Shown here one piece after another: positions 62,231 to 64,000 of a stretch of DNA of 64,000 bases. The notes under the pieces were generated by a model that did no database searches, was not told where the DNA came from, and saw only the letters and a list, made by a program, of their open reading frames with translations. How positions within the stretch are numbered: the stretch's first letter is position 1; every line of letters starts with the position of its first letter. Made by a program: the position numbers and the translations under genes. Source of the stretch: Candidatus Obscuribacterales bacterium (GTDB taxonomy: Bacteria; Cyanobacteriota; Vampirovibrionia; Obscuribacterales; Obscuribacteraceae); NCBI GenBank assembly GCA_019745415.1, contig JAIETF010000030.1:124001-188000 (forward strand). Direction: 5' to 3'.

Positions 62231-63364
62231 TTAGACGCCCAGTTGTTCCTTGAGAATCACCTTTTGCACTTCCGATGTGCCTTCCAGTACTTCGGTCAGT
62301 TTGGCATCGCGATAAATTCTCTCAAGCGGCTCGTCGCAAGAAATACCCATCACCCCAAAAATCTGAACCGCTTCGGCCGAATGCAAACGAGCGCTGCGCG
62401 AAGCATAACTCTTAGCCATGGCGGCATACTTACGGAACTCTTCCGGCTCGGAAGCATGAGACCAGGCGGCTCTATAAGTGAGCATCTGAGAAGCAGCCGA
62501 TTCGGTTGAAAAATCAGCCAGTTTCCACTGCACACCTTGGTATTTGGCAATTGGAGCGCCGAACTGCTCGCGATTGTTGGCTCTCTCTGCAGCCAGCTTG
62601 ATGCCGACATTCATCAAACCAAGTGCAGCACCAGCTATAAGCACCTTTGATAGGTCGAGGGCGGCGGCGGCAATCACCAGACCATCACCGCTTAGAGCTT
62701 CGGCACTGGCTTTGGCGCCCTTGAACTCGACATCGAAGAAACGAGCAGAGCGGAAACCCATGGTGGACTTGCGCTCAGATAGAGCGAGAGCATTATTCTG
62801 TGAATCGACCAGAAAAACTTTGAAGCCGTTCTCGTCTTTAGCCAAAACGGCAAATAGAGCAGGCATGTCGGCGTTGACCACCCAGGTCTTGGTGCCGGTC
62901 AATTTAGCATCGGCAGCATTACTAGAGCTAAAACTAAAACTAGTTTGGCAAGCAGAAAGGTCTGATCCGGCTTTATCTTCACTGAAAGCCTGGGCGCCAA
63001 TCATCTCGCCGCGAGCCAACAAAGGCAAATAGCGGGTTTTCAACTCGGCGCCATAGCGGGTGATCACCTCAATGACGCTATAGTGCGAAGCCAGAGCCAT
63101 TGCCAGACCAGCCGAATGACCAGCCAAAGCTTCTACAAAAAGAACCGCATCAAGCAGGTCGCCCCCTTGACCGCCAAGCTCTTTGGGGACCGTGATGCCC
63201 AAATAGCCAGCCTGCGAAAGCTTGGTCAGCATATCTTTTGAACAAGCTTTGCCGGCATCTAGATCGGCAGCATGCGGCGCCACTACTTCATTTACAAACT
63301 TGAGATATTGTTCTTGCAGACTCTTTTGAGCTGCGCTTAAGAAGGTGTTCACGGAAACCCCCAC
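62231..63364 (-). CDS. Acyl-CoA dehydrogenase
   Basis: The 377-residue product shows GITVPKELGGQGGD, the FAD-contact QAFSEDKAGSDLSA and TKTWVVNADMP. ANNREQFGAPIAKYQGVQW is typical of the family, and TEVLEGTSEVQK carries the catalytic Glu. It oxidises acyl-CoA to enoyl-CoA with FAD, passing electrons to ETF. No other beta-oxidation gene is adjacent. Instead it heads an operon of exported proteases and a glycosyltransferase, so a role in supplying or editing lipids for the envelope is possible but unproven. Confidence 0.92.
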   Translation of the reverse strand: MGVSVNTFLSAAQKSLQEQYLKFVNEVVAPHAADLDAGKACSKDMLTKLSQAGYLGITVPKELGGQGGDLLDAVLFVEALAGHSAGLAMALASHYSVIEVITRYGAELKTRYLPLLARGEMIGAQAFSEDKAGSDLSACQTSFSFSSSNAADAKLTGTKTWVVNADMPALFAVLAKDENGFKVFLVDSQNNALALSERKSTMGFRSARFFDVEFKGAKASAEALSGDGLVIAAAALDLSKVLIAGAALGLMNVGIKLAAERANNREQFGAPIAKYQGVQWKLADFSTESAASQMLTYRAAWSHASEPEEFRKYAAMAKSYASRSARLHSAEAVQIFGVMGISCDEPLERIYRDAKLTEVLEGTSEVQKVILKEQLGV

Positions 63365-63468
63365 AAATTAGTACTACGATATGGTTGGATATTTGGCATC
63401 AAAAGCCTGATAAACTCCAGATCATAGCACCTGTAAATTAAATGCCGCAGCCCCGGAGCGAACGATTA

Positions 63469-64000
63469 ATGACCATGCCTCTAATTGCAAAGTGGATACG
63501 TAAAGCCACAAACCTTCTGGTCGAACCGGATAAATCGGCGCCGCCCGGCGATGATTTCGGGCTCGAACATGTGCTCTTTTATCATGGCCTTGTGGGCAGC
63601 AGCCCTGAGTCCTCCAGAGCTTTCAAAGATGTCAGAGCCGATTTTATTTCTTCAGTAAATAGAAATAATTCGCAGAATCTTTGCATCTGCCTAAAGTTGC
63701 CGCCTCTGCACTGGGAAGACAAGCTGAAGAAAATTGTCGACGAGATCAAAGACAAGCAATACGATGCACTTATTCATGTCTTGCTGCCTAAAAATCTTGA
63801 AGAAGCTGAACGCGCGAGCCACGACCCTCTCTTGCACTCTGATTGGCAAGTTAGGGCAAATGCCGCTAACTTGCTAGCCTATCTGGGCGCTCATCAAGCC
63901 ATCGAAAGATTAGTCGAAGCCTTGCACGACACCGCCGGCAGTATCACTAAAGACGCCGGAGGCAGCCTGGCTAGAGAAGCTACCGGTCCCGCTTTCTGCC
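63469..64000 (+). CDS. HEAT-repeat protein, 3' end beyond the window
   Basis: From the ATG at 63469 (GGAG ten bases upstream) the frame stays open for 177 codons to the window edge. Residues 1-110 are an uncharacterised alpha/beta start (FGLEHVLFYHGLVGSSPESS, LCICLKLPPLHWEDKLKKIV). From about residue 118 a HEAT-type unit begins: DPLLHSDWQVRANAANLLAY, LGAHQAIERLVEAL, then DTAGSITKDAGGSLAREA. It is divergent from the acyl-CoA dehydrogenase gene with a 104-bp gap. It probably serves protein-protein contacts. Confidence 0.75.
   Translation, partial: MTMPLIAKWIRKATNLLVEPDKSAPPGDDFGLEHVLFYHGLVGSSPESSRAFKDVRADFISSVNRNNSQNLCICLKLPPLHWEDKLKKIVDEIKDKQYDALIHVLLPKNLEEAERASHDPLLHSDWQVRANAANLLAYLGAHQAIERLVEALHDTAGSITKDAGGSLAREATGPAFC

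Overview
The window reads as a chromosomal segment of a Gram-negative, moderate-GC bacterium. Its texture is that of the non-photosynthetic cyanobacterial relatives (Vampirovibrionia/Melainabacteria, possibly Obscuribacterales). It has many Sec-exported TPR proteins, response regulators fused to Ser/Thr kinases, secreted low-complexity proteins, a PhoD phosphatase and one very large multidomain protein. This placement is an inference: no rRNA or other decisive marker is present. Housekeeping anchors are dnaK, ffh, rpsP, a khpA-like gene and nagB. No tRNA, rRNA, CRISPR array, transposase or phage gene was recognised.

Layout. 1-9.3 kb: the cut 5' end of a minus-strand gene, a 1053-residue exported TPR protein, a matrixin-type metalloprotease, nagB, a cyclophilin, an AbiEi-like (DUF6088-like) protein and an exported protein with a duplicated motif. 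9.4-18.5 kb: dnaK, a PATAN/degenerate-GGDEF protein, an MBL-fold hydrolase, a thioredoxin-fold protein, a small membrane protein and a TPR protein, with several hairpins and tandem repeats between them. 18.6-23.7 kb: a membrane protein, an HD phosphohydrolase, then ffh, rpsP, khpA and a small gene. 23.7-29.1 kb: two overlapping histidine kinases divergent from a REC-winged helix-Ser/Thr kinase hybrid. 29.3-36.2 kb: mostly exported proteins, including a calpain-like protease with an EF-hand, a two-SAF-domain lipoprotein and an alpha/beta hydrolase.

36.4-47.8 kb is one minus-strand gene of about 3781 codons. It contains a papain-like Cys/His/Asn set, two GGDEF-type domains and an HEYVH zinc-protease-like motif. 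48-54.8 kb: a PhoD phosphatase in an operon with a degenerate MglA-like protein, two unknown proteins, and a second REC-Ser/Thr kinase hybrid. 54.8-57.9 kb: a compact DNA adenine methyltransferase-PD-(D/E)XK nuclease pair with a third overlapping gene. 58-63.4 kb: an aldo/keto reductase and a tight minus-strand operon of acyl-CoA dehydrogenase, TPR-retropepsin, glycosyltransferase and a second TPR-retropepsin. A HEAT-repeat protein runs off the right edge.

The most notable system is the kinase pair at 23712-27417. One kinase keeps the phospho-accepting histidine but has lost key ATP-binding residues. The other keeps an intact ATPase domain but has glutamine in place of the histidine. They look like complementary halves that would work only together, feeding a regulator whose output is both DNA binding and Ser/Thr phosphorylation. 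The giant protein is the second standout.
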